DNA from: Daphnia carinata
Taxonomy: Eukaryota > Arthropoda > Branchiopoda > Diplostraca > Daphniidae
Assembly (NCBI RefSeq): GCF_022539665.2
Contig: NC_081335.1
Span: 806,001 to 870,000, forward strand
Length of the DNA stretch: 64,000 nt
Direction: 5' to 3'
Part shown: positions 1-9,533 of the stretch, in pieces
Layout of the letters: each line of letters begins with the position of its first letter
Numbering within the stretch: position 1 is the first letter of the stretch
The notes under the pieces: generated by a model
Told to the model about the DNA's origin: nothing
The model's database searches: none
The model's input: only the letters and a program-made list of their open reading frames with translations
Made by a program: the position numbers and the translations under genes

Positions 1-25
1 TTTTATTTGGTTGTCTAAAATAAAG

Positions 26-1091
26 GAAATCACGGTGGTACCGGAGAGGATTCTAATGATGAAACATCAACATCATTGCTTGATTTGGGTGATATGAAAG
101 TTGGGAAAAAAAAGCTTGCAAAATTGGAGGCTAAAGCAGAACGTAAGGCAGCTAGAGAAGCTGAAGAAAAAGAAAGGGAAGAGAGAAAAGCCCTTGAGCT
201 CGAGAAAGAGAAAGAACGAAAAAGATTAGAAGAACTCGAAGAGTTGGCTGAGAAAGAAAAGGAAGAACAAATTAAGAGGGAAGCAGAGGAAAAAATCAGA
301 AGAGAGCATGAGGAATATTTAAAAATGAAGGTAATGATAAACTAAATTGTATTTACATTTAAATTTTTTCAATATGCATTTTCCAGGCTGCTTTCACAGT
401 GGAAGAGCAAGGTTTTGATGCTGAAGAAGAGTCTGCAGAAGAGAATCTTCTTCAAAAGTTTGTTGACTATGTCAGAGTAAGTTAATAGTTAGCAGTAACA
501 ATTTCTAAAAAAATGCGCAAGGTACTGGTTGGCTTACATCAGAAAAATTACTAAGTTGGACGGTGTACAATTCAAAACATCCTTTCAGTTTACTATAGTG
601 CCTCTGTCGGTTCAGTATCACCGGCTTTATATCCCCGCAAATAATAGTACTTTTTTCTCGTGCAACCAAAGGCAACTCATTCACATGTTTGGAATCGAAT
701 GTATCAAAGATCTATAAAGTAAACCAAATTTTGTTTAGGAGACTAAAATTGTTTTGCTGGAAGAATTGGCTGCCCATTTCCAGTTAAAAACCCAAGAGGC
801 CATTGATAGGTTGCAAAAACTTGTTCAAGATGGCTCATTGACAGGTGAGATATGCTAATTTCATAATAGCACTGATACTTTATTCCCTTTTTTTTTTTAG
901 GTGTGATTGACGATCGCGGCAAATTCATTTATATCTCCCGTGAAGAAATGGAGGCTGTCGCAAAATTCATTCGTCAAAGAGGAAGAGTTTCTCTATCAGA
1001 TTTAGCAGAAAGCAGCAACCAACTAATCCAATTGGGACCACAAATGCAGCCTACGCACGTGAATCCCAGTGATAGTAAACTGATGCTGTAA
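26..1091 (+). CDS. DDRGK1: DDRGK domain-containing protein 1 (UFBP1), 3' part
   Basis: Exons 26-330, 387-476, 739-844 and 901-1091 join in frame with GT/AG sites; the 5' exons lie outside the window. The visible product starts with a short acidic/Ser-Thr stretch. A long charged coiled coil rich in Lys/Glu/Arg follows (exon at 26-330), and then a winged-helix-like domain containing the family signature [12 protein letters not shown] just after the last intron. It ends [14 protein letters not shown] plus a short tail. In this family the protein is anchored in the ER membrane by an N-terminal helix. It acts as the UFL1 partner that directs UFM1 conjugation in ER-phagy and ribosome quality control. 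The N-terminal membrane anchor is not visible here. The identification rests on the DDRGK signature plus the preceding coiled coil and is very secure. Confidence 0.95.
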
Positions 1092-1374
1092 TCGAAACTG
1101 AAGAAAGTTTTCGCCTATTGGATTATGGTAATTCAAAATTTTATTTTTATTGTGGAATCAATATACCAACCATTTGTTGATAATAATGGTGTATTGGTAA
1201 TTAAAAAGATGACTTTAATAATTTACTAAATTCTAAATGAGAAAATTTTATGATGAAGCTTTTTTTTGCTGTTAAAAAATGTTTATTTCATTGATTAGCA
1301 CCTGGAGTGAGTGACGAATTGGGAACAGGAGTAATATCACAAAATACCCTAATTTCCTGTGTTGCACTTGGTTT

Positions 1375-2107
1375 TCAGTGTTGGTAAATGTTTTTTAAGC
1401 GCTCCATCCATTCATTCCTTTGGTTTGTTAGTTCTTTTGAACATAACCTATAACAAATTCAAACTGTTATTTTCAATGTTATCTAAAACATAATGCTTTT
1501 ACCAAGAAAAGATGAATGGACATTGATAATCAATGAGTTCCCGAACTTTGGTTCCACCATTGGCAGCATCATAAGAAAATGTCATTTCTGATTTGCTGTG
1601 CACTATCAATTTAAGAAGAAAATGGTTAAGGCGATTACTTTCTATGAATCATGCAGACTAGTACAGCAGGCATAGCTGAAGAAGCATGTTTTATAAGTGC
1701 TTAGAATTTTGTAGTGATCTTTGTTGGGTGATGTTTTAAGGGTGAAATCAGCATAGTTGACATTTGTCAGGAGAGGAATGAATGACATTGTTTCGTAAAT
1801 TACTGCTCCATATTCCCAGTGTTCATAGTTTCCTTTATCATGGTCAGTGATGTAAAACTCAAAGCTTGTCGAATGGAATTGGAATTATTAATTTGAATCA
1901 TATTCATAGAATGGCAAAATCTTACATAGATGGATTGAGTTTTTTAGCGTTATTGAGATCAGATACAAATTCCCAGATTTGATGAGGATTTTCTGAAACT
2001 GAAGTGCTGAAGCTGGCCGAGTTCCATTTAGATCGAAAAAGAACGTAAATAACCAGTAAAGAAATGATTAATCTTATAAGGAGATTCTTTTTTACGTGCA
2101 CCCGCAT
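1375..2107 (-). CDS. SRPBCC/START-like small membrane-anchored protein, 184 aa
   Basis: Four exons on the minus strand (2107-1926, 1864-1665, 1602-1503, 1447-1375) with phases 2, 1 and 2 give an uninterrupted 184-aa product. Residues 8-24 form a hydrophobic signal anchor (LLIRLIISLLVIYVLF). The following sequence (PHQIWEFVSDLNNAKKLNPS, then an acidic loop, YEHWEYGAVIYETM, VNYADFTLK, and a closing ELIDYQCPFIF) has the pattern of a polyketide-cyclase/COQ10-like SRPBCC fold. That fold is a lipid-binding helix-grip with the 'W.FVSDL.N...LNP' start. The ligand is unknown. Only the first exon is visible as a long ORF. The gene is tail to tail with DDRGK1, with 283 bp between the stop codons, and an AATAAA on the minus strand lies near 1286. 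The fold assignment is inferred from motif shape; the exon model is strongly supported by frame continuity. Confidence 0.7.
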
Positions 2108-2270
2108 TTTATATAAAGATTACAATGCGTCTTCATATTCTTTAAAAAGTTAAACGCCCATTTGAGAGATAGACCTCCTGTTTATGCAATAGGTGGCGTT
2201 ATTTATGGTAATATTCGCGAATGCCCTCCCTCTTTTGCATTGTTGCACGGTAAAAAAATTAGTGGTTTAA

Positions 2271-2759
2271 CCATGGTGTATTAGTAATGGTGGGACAACT
2301 CTCCATTTTTAGGCCTATCTCGAATGAAGCCTGTTTTCAGAGGAGGTGGGTGTGGCCTAATTGAGGAGACTTATAGCCAACGCCACCATCGGAACTACTT
2401 AGGAACTAGATCATTCGCCAACCACCGAATGGCAAATGAGGAGATCTACTGGTGTGGCGCGGTGGGGAACTAATTACAAATACGGTGGTCTAGTGGATAG
2501 AACACTCGATTGCAGTACGGGAGACTCGAGTTCGAACCCAGTACAAATCTTTCTTTTTTCTCCTTTCCTAACGTAAACTGGCCACGCGCGGCGCTATGTT
2601 GGACTTAGAAAATTTTTTTAGTACGTGCAGCCCTTACCGTTTACTTCAACATCGACCAGTAAGTGTCTCTGACTATAGGTAACCTGAACCACAAATAGGC
2701 TTCAGCCGAGATAGGCCGTTATAACGAAGAGTTGTCCCACCATTACTAATACACCATGG
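2271..2759. mobile_element. piggyBac-type MITE with TTTAA target duplication
   Basis: A 489-bp non-coding element has terminal inverted repeats beginning CCATGGTGTATTAGTAATGG. They stay nearly identical for about 32 bp (through GGGACAACTCT) and stay recognisable for about 75 bp, including a shared 'GGCCTATCTCG...TGAAGCC' block. Both ends abut TTTAA (2266-2270 and 2760-2764). A TTAA-type duplication together with a CC-starting terminus is what piggyBac transposases leave. No transposase ORF is present, so it would need to be mobilised in trans. Confidence 0.75.
2476..2546 (+). other. tRNA-like segment inside the MITE
   Basis: The segment contains an A-box-like GGTCTAGTGGATAGAACAC and a B-box-like GAGTTCGAACCC with tRNA-like spacing, and GCA lies in the putative anticodon loop. 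The acceptor and T stems pair badly, so this is a tRNA-derived sequence (SINE head or decayed tRNA) and not a working tRNA gene. Confidence 0.55.
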
Positions 2760-3186
2760 TTTAACAACGCGTCAATTTAGTTTATTTTAAAAACTGTATT
2801 TAACAAGAAAACCAATCACATAACCGGAATCGGCGTTCAATTCTGATAGTACCATGTGGTTTCCATCGAATTCCAAGAGATGGCGTCTTTGGCCGATTTT
2901 GACAAAAATGAGAAGGCTATTTTTTCGGCGTTTTTTTTTTTCAAAAACTATGAGTCCCACGAGAAAAAAAACCCTCTTATATGGCAATCCGTTTTACATA
3001 AAAAAAAAAAAAAAAATGGCGGAAAAAAAAAAATCGCACTTTTTTCTCTTTTTTCTACCCGTAGCCATCTATCAGTCGGTTTCGTTATTACAGGCATGTA
3101 AGCAATTTGAGTTAATTGTATCCCATTAGCAGTTAATTGAGTAGCGTGGCTGGAGAACAACGCGTGGCTGGAGGAACAATTGAAAA

Positions 3187-3760
3187 ATGGATAAGATAAT
3201 AAAACAAAAAAATGGTAAGTATAAACATTATTATATTGGTTTTCAATTATTAATTATTGTTTATTAGATCAAATTATGAAGCTGCAGGCCCAGTTATTGG
3301 AACAACACAAAATATTAGATAACAAAGCTAAGGATCGTAGGCCTAACACGTAATGATTCTATTTATTTGCTTTTATTCATTCTTGTTTTGTAGCTCAAAT
3401 TTTGAGTCTTCAAGCTCAGCTAGGGGAAAAGAACAAATTGGAACGGAACAGTTTCCAAACAGTGAAGGAGGTTTTTCAAAACTCATCTCTAACTGAACGT
3501 GAGGATGAGTTGGCATTAGGCAAACACAGCCAGGTACCTAAAGTTTTCAAAAAAGAATTCAAAATAAGTATAGAATTTTAAAAAAACAATTATTTATTGC
3601 TAAGTTATTCAGTCCACCACATGACAGTGTGTTAAATTTAAATTCTGTTAGTGCTGCACTAAAAGAATCGTTAGTAATAAGCTCATGCAGTGAAGGAACT
3701 GAACAATTGTGGGATCGTATTTGGGCTGAAAATGGGTGTGGTACGGAAACCCAGAAATAG
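3187..3760 (+). CDS. Hypothetical spliced protein of palindrome left arm, 130 aa
   Basis: Exons 3187-3214, 3268-3336, 3394-3533 and 3605-3760 join in frame to give 130 aa ending at a TAG. The second and third exons each encode a short amphipathic coiled-coil-like segment, KLQAQLLEQHKIL and SLQAQLGEKNKL. The rest is polar and Ser/Asn-rich and ends with the stretch QLWDRIWAENGCGTETQK. I recognise no family. The same four-exon structure is intact in the inverted copy at 7187-7763, which supports the model. Most differences between the copies change amino acids, so present-day selection on the protein is doubtful. It may be the N-terminal part of a formerly larger transposon-borne protein. Confidence 0.45.
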
Positions 3761-4663
3761 CACGAGTTCAACATAAAACATGAATTAGGTACTTTTCGGT
3801 TTTTTGTCTATCGAAACAGTATTTTTAATGCTATTATTTTGCATTCACAGAATTCTAGTGGGGAATCAAGTCAAGTCTAGAAGTGTTACAGGATGGAAGA
3901 GTGAGCCTACAGTTGAAAAACACTGAAAGTGCATTACCATTAAGGTATGAGGTAAAGTAATAGAGTATGCAAAATGCCTAATGAGAAGTACCATCTTGTG
4001 TTAATGAATCCAGTACAACAGCAATCCTTTATAGTTCTGTCACAGCTAGAAGCCTCAAATAATTCTGCTTCTCTGTCTAAAGAACAACTTGTCCTTTATG
4101 TTCAGAGTGTTGGGGAAACTGGGTACTTAAATGGCCCTAAAGATGTTTTAATTTTGCTGCTATTGCAGAGATGAACATCATACATGGACTCTTTAGGTAT
4201 GAAAGGATTTTTCTTCAAATAATTTTGAATTTATGACGAAGAATTTCTCCTCCTTTTGCCAACCAGGTCTTATCTACCAAAAAAAATTTTATCCAATAGG
4301 AAAGGATTTTCATGTACTGGGAAAACAACTATCAACAATGCAACATTCTACAGGTGCTAGTTTATCATTCAAGAGCCTTATACAATGAAGTTAATCTGCA
4401 ATTTGTATGTCCTTTCCCAAGCTTCCACCAGAAGTTGAATCTCTGAGTCATGTAAGTTCCATGATCAACAATTGATGTGTTTAACGGTGTTGTTTTTCTT
4501 TTCTCAATGTAGGTTAATAGTAACATTGGATCTGAAAAGATTTTTGGTTGGGGCAAGACACTGAATAAATTGTATTGATTGGATGGATGACATGACATTG
4601 CTATACTTAATTCGGATTCCCCAGACGGTATTTGATATTAAAAAAATTGAAGTGCATATCTGG

Positions 4664-5035
4664 GCTCCCTTCTTTTCTGAAGCCCCGTTTCCCCTTGACT
4701 CATAATAAGCCCGTAGGGGGTCATGCCCCTACTGTACGGTATATATAAAAACAACATATACCGAGGTTTGGAGGGCTCTGGCCGGAAAGGGGACGTGGGG
4801 TGCCGCTTCGTCCGATGATGTGTTCACGGAGGGTGACGTGGCTGCCCACAAATCCGAACTAAAGGTTAATCGCTCCTGTAAAAATGTTCCAAATCTTCAG
4901 CTCTTCTTCCGGCTTCTCTTAGCCAATCACCGGGTAATCTCCCCGGTGGGTCAACAAGGCAGTGTCTCCCCCTGCCTGGGTTGACGGCAACTTTTGAAAG
5001 GGCTATTGTGCCTTTTTAAAGTTGCAAAAATAATT
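4664..5035 (+). other. GC-rich structured block of the left palindrome arm
   Basis: The block is markedly more GC-rich than its surroundings and is packed with short hairpins: CGGTATAT with ATATACCG around 4736-4762, CACCGGG with CCCCGGTG around 4927-4944, and GTCAAC...GGCAG with CTGCC...GTTGAC around 4949-4985. It has no ORF. The same block is present in the right arm with few changes, including paired ones. I do not recognise it as a known RNA. Confidence 0.5.
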
Positions 5036-5217
5036 GTAATGTGCAGAGAATTGTCAATAAAATTTTTTTTATAAAATATTTTTTGCAAAATTCGTTTCTT
5101 TCATTGTCTGTGTTAGCTTTGTTCACACATTGCATTTGCTTTATTTGTTTTTGTCACATTTGATGGTAAGGTGACGGGTATTGGTTTATCGTTTATCTGT
5201 AAGCATTCTATTATCAT

Positions 5218-5281
5218 CCAGGGATCGAACCCTGGATGTTCGGCATACCTCGCCGATGCTCTACCAATGAGCCACGAATCA
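5218..5281 (-). other. tRNA-like sequence 1 in palindrome loop
   Basis: On the minus strand there is a perfect D arm (GCTCATTGGTAGAGC), a 5-bp anticodon stem (TCGGC/GCCGA) and a perfect T arm (CAGGG-TTCGATC-CCTG). The acceptor stem does not pair and position 33 is not T. It is a decayed tRNA-Ala-like gene or SINE head. Confidence 0.55.
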
Positions 5282-5403
5282 TATGATTTTAAGTTGGCTT
5301 TTTTTCTAGTCACTTGTGGACTTGCATTTACACTTAGAATAAAACTGAAATGCAATTCTGCAATATACTCTTCTACATTATTCTATTTCATTTTTACACA
5401 TCT

Positions 5404-5462
5404 ACTGAGGTTTGAACCCAGGGTAACAGGTATCGCAGATAAAAGCTCTACCATAGAGCTAA
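5404..5462 (-). other. tRNA-like sequence 2 in palindrome loop
   Basis: On the minus strand there is a D arm GCTCTATGGTAGAGC and a T-arm-like TGGGTTCAAACCTCA with tRNA spacing, and TGC lies in the middle region. The acceptor stem is absent. It belongs to the same tRNA-Ala-like family as its neighbours. Confidence 0.45.
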
Positions 5463-5567
5463 GAACCTTATGGCTGTAATAGAAAGATAAACATATAGTT
5501 GTGAAAGACTGCATAAACATCCTAGACGATAACATATGATATGCGATAATTAAAAATTTAAATATAT

Positions 5568-5633
5568 CTCGTGGCTCAATGTTAGAGCATCGGCGTTGCA
5601 CGCTGAATGTCTGGGGATCGGTTCCCATACGAG
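5568..5633 (+). other. tRNA-Ala(TGC)-like sequence 3 in palindrome loop
   Basis: On the plus strand, CTCGT at the 5' end pairs with ACGAG at the 3' end. The D arm is GCTCAATGTTAGAGC and the anticodon arm is TCGGC-GTTGCAC-GCTGA, with T33 and anticodon TGC. The T loop is mutated (ATCGGTT) and the acceptor is shortened. It looks like a pseudo-tRNA; transcription is unproven. Confidence 0.5.
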
Positions 5634-5904
5634 TAAAACAAAATACAAAATTACTTCATAAAATATCCAGATTGTTCCTTGAATCTAAGTTGAAGAATTC
5701 AAAGAGTGTAATAAATAATAGTTACAGATAAACGATAAACCAATGGAAACAATGCTTACCATCAAAGGTGACAAAAACAATAAAGGTGAATTAAGCAAGC
5801 TAAATATAAAAAATGTAACGTGTGAACACAGCGAATACAGACAATGAAAGAAACGAATTTTGCAAAAAAATTTTATAAAAAAAATTTTATTGACAATTCT
5901 CTGC

Positions 5905-6275
5905 ACATTACAATTATTTTTGCAACTTTAAAAAGGCACAATAGCCCTTTCAAAAGTTGCCGTCAACCCAGGCAGGGGGAGACACTGCCTTGTTGACCCA
6001 CCGGGGAGATTACCCGGTGATTGGCTAAGAGAAGCCGGAAAAAGAGCTGAAGATTTGGAACATTTTTACAGGAGCGATTAACCTTTAGTTCGGATTTGTG
6101 GGTAGCCACATCGCCCTCCGTGAACACATCATCGGACTAAGCGGCACCCCACGTCCCCTTTCCGGCCAGAGCCCTCCAAACCTCGGTATATGTTGTTTTT
6201 ATATATACCGTACAGTAGGGGCATGACCCCCTACGGGCTTATTACGAGTCAAGGGGAAACGGGGCTTCAGAAAAG
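5905..6275 (-). other. GC-rich structured block of the right palindrome arm
   Basis: This is the inverted copy of the block at 4664-5035, with the same chain of hairpins and no ORF. The few differences (for example in the codon-free stretch around 6115-6140) leave the main stems intact. Confidence 0.5.
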
Positions 6276-7186
6276 AAGGGAGCCCAGATATGCACTTCAA
6301 TTTTTTTAATATCAAATACCGTCTGGGGAATCCGAATTAGGTATAGAAATGTCATGTCATCCATCCAATCAATACAATTTAATCAGTGTCATGCCCCAAC
6401 CAAGAATTTTTTCAGATCCAATGTTACTATTAACCTACACTGAGAAAAGAAAAACAACACCATTAAGCATCTCAATTGTTGCTCATGTGACTTACATGAC
6501 TCATAGATTCAACTTCTGGCAGAAGCTCGGGAAAGGCCATACAAATTGTAGATGAAAATCATTGTATAGGGCTCTTGAAGGATAAAATAACACCCCTAGA
6601 ATGTTGCATTGTTGATAGTTGTGTTCCCAGTATGCTGAAAGTCCTTTCCTATTGGATAAATTTTTTTTGGTAGATTAGACATGGTTGGCAAAAAGGAGGA
6701 GAAAAGCTTCATCATAAATTCAAAAATTTTTCAAGAAAATTCCTTTCATACCTAAAGAGTCCATGTATGATGTTCATCGCTGCAATGCCAGTGAAGTGAA
6801 ACATCTTTAGGGCCATTTAAGTACCCAGCTTCACCAACACTCTGAGTGTAAAGGACAAGTTGTTCTTTAGCAAGAGATGCAGAATTATTTGAGGCTTCTA
6901 ACTATAACAGAACTATAAAGGATTGCTGTTACACAGGATTCATTCACACAAGATGGTACTTCTCATTAGACAATTTGCATACTCTATTACTTTACCTCAT
7001 ACCTTAATGGTAATGCACTTTCAGTGTTTTTCAACTGTAGGCTGACTTTTCCGTCCTGTAACACTTCCAGACTTGACTTGATCCCCCACTAAAATTCTGT
7101 GAATGCAAAATAATAGCATTAAAAATACTTTTTCGATAGACAAAAAACCGAAAAGTACCTAATCCATGTTTCATGTTGAACTCGTG

Positions 7187-7763
7187 CTATTTCTGGGTTT
7201 CCGTACCACACCCATTTTCAGCCCAAATACAGTCCCACAATTGTTCACTTCCTTCGCTGCATGGACTTATTACTAACAATTCTTTTAGTGCAGCACTAAC
7301 AGAATTTAACTTTAACACACTGTCAGGTGGTAGACTGAATAACTAAACAATAAATAATTGTTTGTTAAAATTCTATAATTATTTTGAATTCTTATTTGAA
7401 AAGTTTAGGTACCTGGCTGTGTTTGCCTAATGCCAATTTATCCTCATGTTCAGTTAGGGATGAGTTTTGAAAAACCTCCTTCACTGTTTGGGAACAGTTC
7501 CGTTCCAATTTGTTCTTTTCCCCTAGCTGAGCTTGTAGACTCAAAATTTGAGCTACAAAACACGAATGAATAAAAGCAAATAAATAGAATCATTACGTAT
7601 TAGGCTTTACCATCCTTAGCTTTGCTGTTCTCTAATATTTTGTGTTGTTCCAATAATTGGGCCTGCAGCTTCATAATTTGATCTAATAAACAATAACTAA
7701 TAATTGAAAACCAATATAATAATGTTTATACTTACCATCCTTTTGTTGTATTATCTTATCCAT
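7187..7763 (-). CDS. Hypothetical spliced protein of palindrome right arm, 131 aa
   Basis: Exons on the minus strand (7763-7736, 7682-7611, 7552-7413, 7342-7187) join in frame to 131 aa. Splice positions match those of the left-arm copy at 3187-3760, with one extra codon in exon 2. The product has the same two coiled-coil-like segments and the same C-terminal AENGCGTETQK. About 18 residues differ from the left copy, without a frameshift or early stop. Exon 2 keeps a good donor (GATG|GTAAAG), which is GATC|GTAGGC in the left arm. The function is unknown. Confidence 0.45.
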
Positions 7764-8104
7764 TTTTCAATTGTTCCGCCAACCACGCAATTGTTCCTCC
7801 AACCACGCGTTATTCTCCATCCACGCTACTGAACTAACTGCGAATGGCATCCAATGGACTGAAATTGCCTACGCCAGTAATAACGAGTCTGAGCGGTAGA
7901 TGGCTACGTGTCGGAAAAAAAGAAAAAAGTATGATTTTTTTTTTTTTTTTTTTGGCGAACTTTTTTTTTTTTGGTGTAAAACGGATTTCCGTTACATTAT
8001 TTCGATTCGAAATTGATCGCTGATCAAGAAAATGGGGTATATTTTTATATTAGGCTTCTAGTTTTTTTTGATTAACCGTAAAAAACAAAAAGTCGGGCTT
8101 ATTT

Positions 8105-8495
8105 TGTTGGGCTTATTTTGCCGGGCTTAAAATTTTTTCCTATTAAAAAATAATATCATTAAATATTCATTACTATGTTTGATTCTGATTCTAAATTGAA
8201 CAAGGAACACGAAAATGGCATTGGTTTTTACATAGAGCTTATGCTTCTTGAATAATCAAAGAAGTTTGATGTGTCATGCTAGCGCTGTAGCGTACTGGCG
8301 TGCTAGTAATGGTTTCGCTTCGCACACACACTAACTTTACATTTTAGATTACTCCAAAACTATAAACTCTACGTAAAAACGAATTCCATTTTCGTGTTCC
8401 TTGGTTAATTGAAAGAGAATCGTCTAAAGTTATCTAGATTTAATGCTATTATTTTTTAATAGGTAAAAATTTTAAGCCCGACGATATAAGCCCGG
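8105..8495. mobile_element. Foldback MITE-like element
   Basis: The ends are inverted copies: GCCGGGCTTAAAATTTTTTCC...TATTAAAAAATAAT at 8110-8155 faces ATTATTTTTTAATAGG...AAAATTTTAAGCCCG at 8448-8483. An inner inverted pair lies at 8200-8215 and 8386-8401 (AAGGAACACGAAAATGG). There is no ORF. It is a short hairpin element; the exact ends and any target duplication are unclear. Confidence 0.5.
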
Positions 8496-8519
8496 CCTTA
8501 TTTTTAACCCAACCTCACC

Positions 8520-9230
8520 GTTTTTTACGTTTTATTTAAAAGCTATGAGTCTCATGAGAAAACAACCCTCTTATTCGTGATGCCCGTTCAATTCTGCATC
8601 GAAACCATGTATTTAAAGCGAAATCTAAAATTTTGTAAAAATTGAAAAAGTAGGAAGGCTATAGCCTTCCCACTTTTGCCAAAATCGGGAAAAATCGAAA
8701 TCTCTCGGAATGCGATAAAAATCCCACAGTATAACCCAATTTTAACGCTGATTCAGAAAAAGCCATTTGTTTTGTTGTGAAATAAGCCGTTTTTGAAATA
8801 ATCGTCATTTAAAGATAAAGTCGGGCTTATTTTTAAAAACCCAACTTTGACCGTTTTTTGCGTTTTATTCAAAAACTATGAGTCCCACGAGAAAACAAGC
8901 CTCATGTTCGTGATGCCCGTTCAATTCTGCAGCGAAAACATGCATTTAAAGCGAAATCTAAAATTTTGAAAAAATTGAAAAAGTGAGAAGCCTTCCCACT
9001 TTTGTCAAAATCTGAAAAAATCAAAATCTCTTGGAATGCGATGAAAATTACACACTATAATCTAATTTTAACGCTTATTCAGAAAAAGCTATTTGTTTTT
9101 TATTCTCAAGTAAGCCGTTATTGAAATAATCGTCATATACTTTTAAAACGAAAAAGTCGGGCTTAAATATTTGGTCGGGCTTATTTTTTTAACCCAATTT
9201 TTACTGTTTTATTCAAAGACGGCAAAACCA
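8520..9230. repeat. Two direct copies of a roughly 300-bp AT-rich repeat
   Basis: The unit at 8520-8810 recurs at 8845-9150. Shared blocks in order are a CTATGAGTC..ACGAGAAAAC block, GATGCCCGTTCAATTCTGCA, TTTAAAGCGAAATCTAAAA, CTTCCCACTTTTG and GAAATAATCGTCAT. Each unit is followed by a short 'AAGTCGGGCTTA' motif, and a partial third unit starts near 9195. An inverted fragment of the same unit lies left of the palindrome at about 2855-2985. No coding potential is seen. Confidence 0.65.
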
Positions 9231-9323
9231 ATTTTAACACTGATTCAGTAAATTCGTTTGTTTTCTCGACAAATTAGCCGTTTGTGAAATAAACGTAATT
9301 TATTAGCACGCCAGTACGCTATA

Positions 9324-9533
9324 GTGCAAAAAATAAAGCGTCACTGGTATACGTGTGAAAGGCGCCTTAATAACTATGCCGAAAGGGTCCACACTGAAAC
9401 ACTAAATGGTGACATAGAATTCGAAGAATGGTACGCTGGTGACACAATACCAAAACCTATGGAAGGCCGTAAAAAAATTGCAGTAAACGCCTTTGGTGAT
9501 TGCGTTCAACGTACAAAAGCCTGCGTCACGTAA
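9324..9533 (+). CDS. Unassigned 69-aa ORF next to the repeat island
   Basis: This ORF of 69 codons ends ...NAFGDCVQRTKACVT and has AATAAA about 110 bp downstream (near 9646). The composition is protein-like (balanced, with three Cys and three Trp/Tyr clusters). I see no family signature and no convincing upstream exon. It could be the last exon of a small gene or a transposon remnant. Confidence 0.25.
   Translation: MQKIKRHWYTCERRLNNYAERVHTETLNGDIEFEEWYAGDTIPKPMEGRKKIAVNAFGDCVQRTKACVT

Larger units (their letters stand above)
2985..7995. repeat. Large inverted repeat (about 5-kb palindrome, arms about 2.2 kb, loop about 0.5 kb)
   Basis: The left arm runs from about 2985 to 5210 and the right arm from about 5716 to 7995. 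Read in opposite directions they match almost base for base over most of their length. Examples are the blocks at 4664-5035 and 5905-6300, where only a few per cent of positions differ. The outer ends of both arms contain a poly-A/T tract beside an AACGGAT-like motif. Each arm carries a four-exon ORF, a further ORF-like stretch (3974-4174 in the left arm), an opposite-strand ORF (4365-4598 minus; 6349-6555 plus, starting MSCHPSNQYNL in both), and a GC-rich hairpin block. The loop holds tRNA-like sequences. The structure could be a foldback transposon or two elements inserted head to head. No transposase motif is recognised. Confidence 0.85.

Noticed and set aside
3974-4174. 66-aa plus-strand ORF in the left palindrome arm
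   Set aside because: Its counterpart in the right arm diverges in frame at the C-terminal end, and it has no splice link to the four-exon gene. It is treated as part of the repeat.
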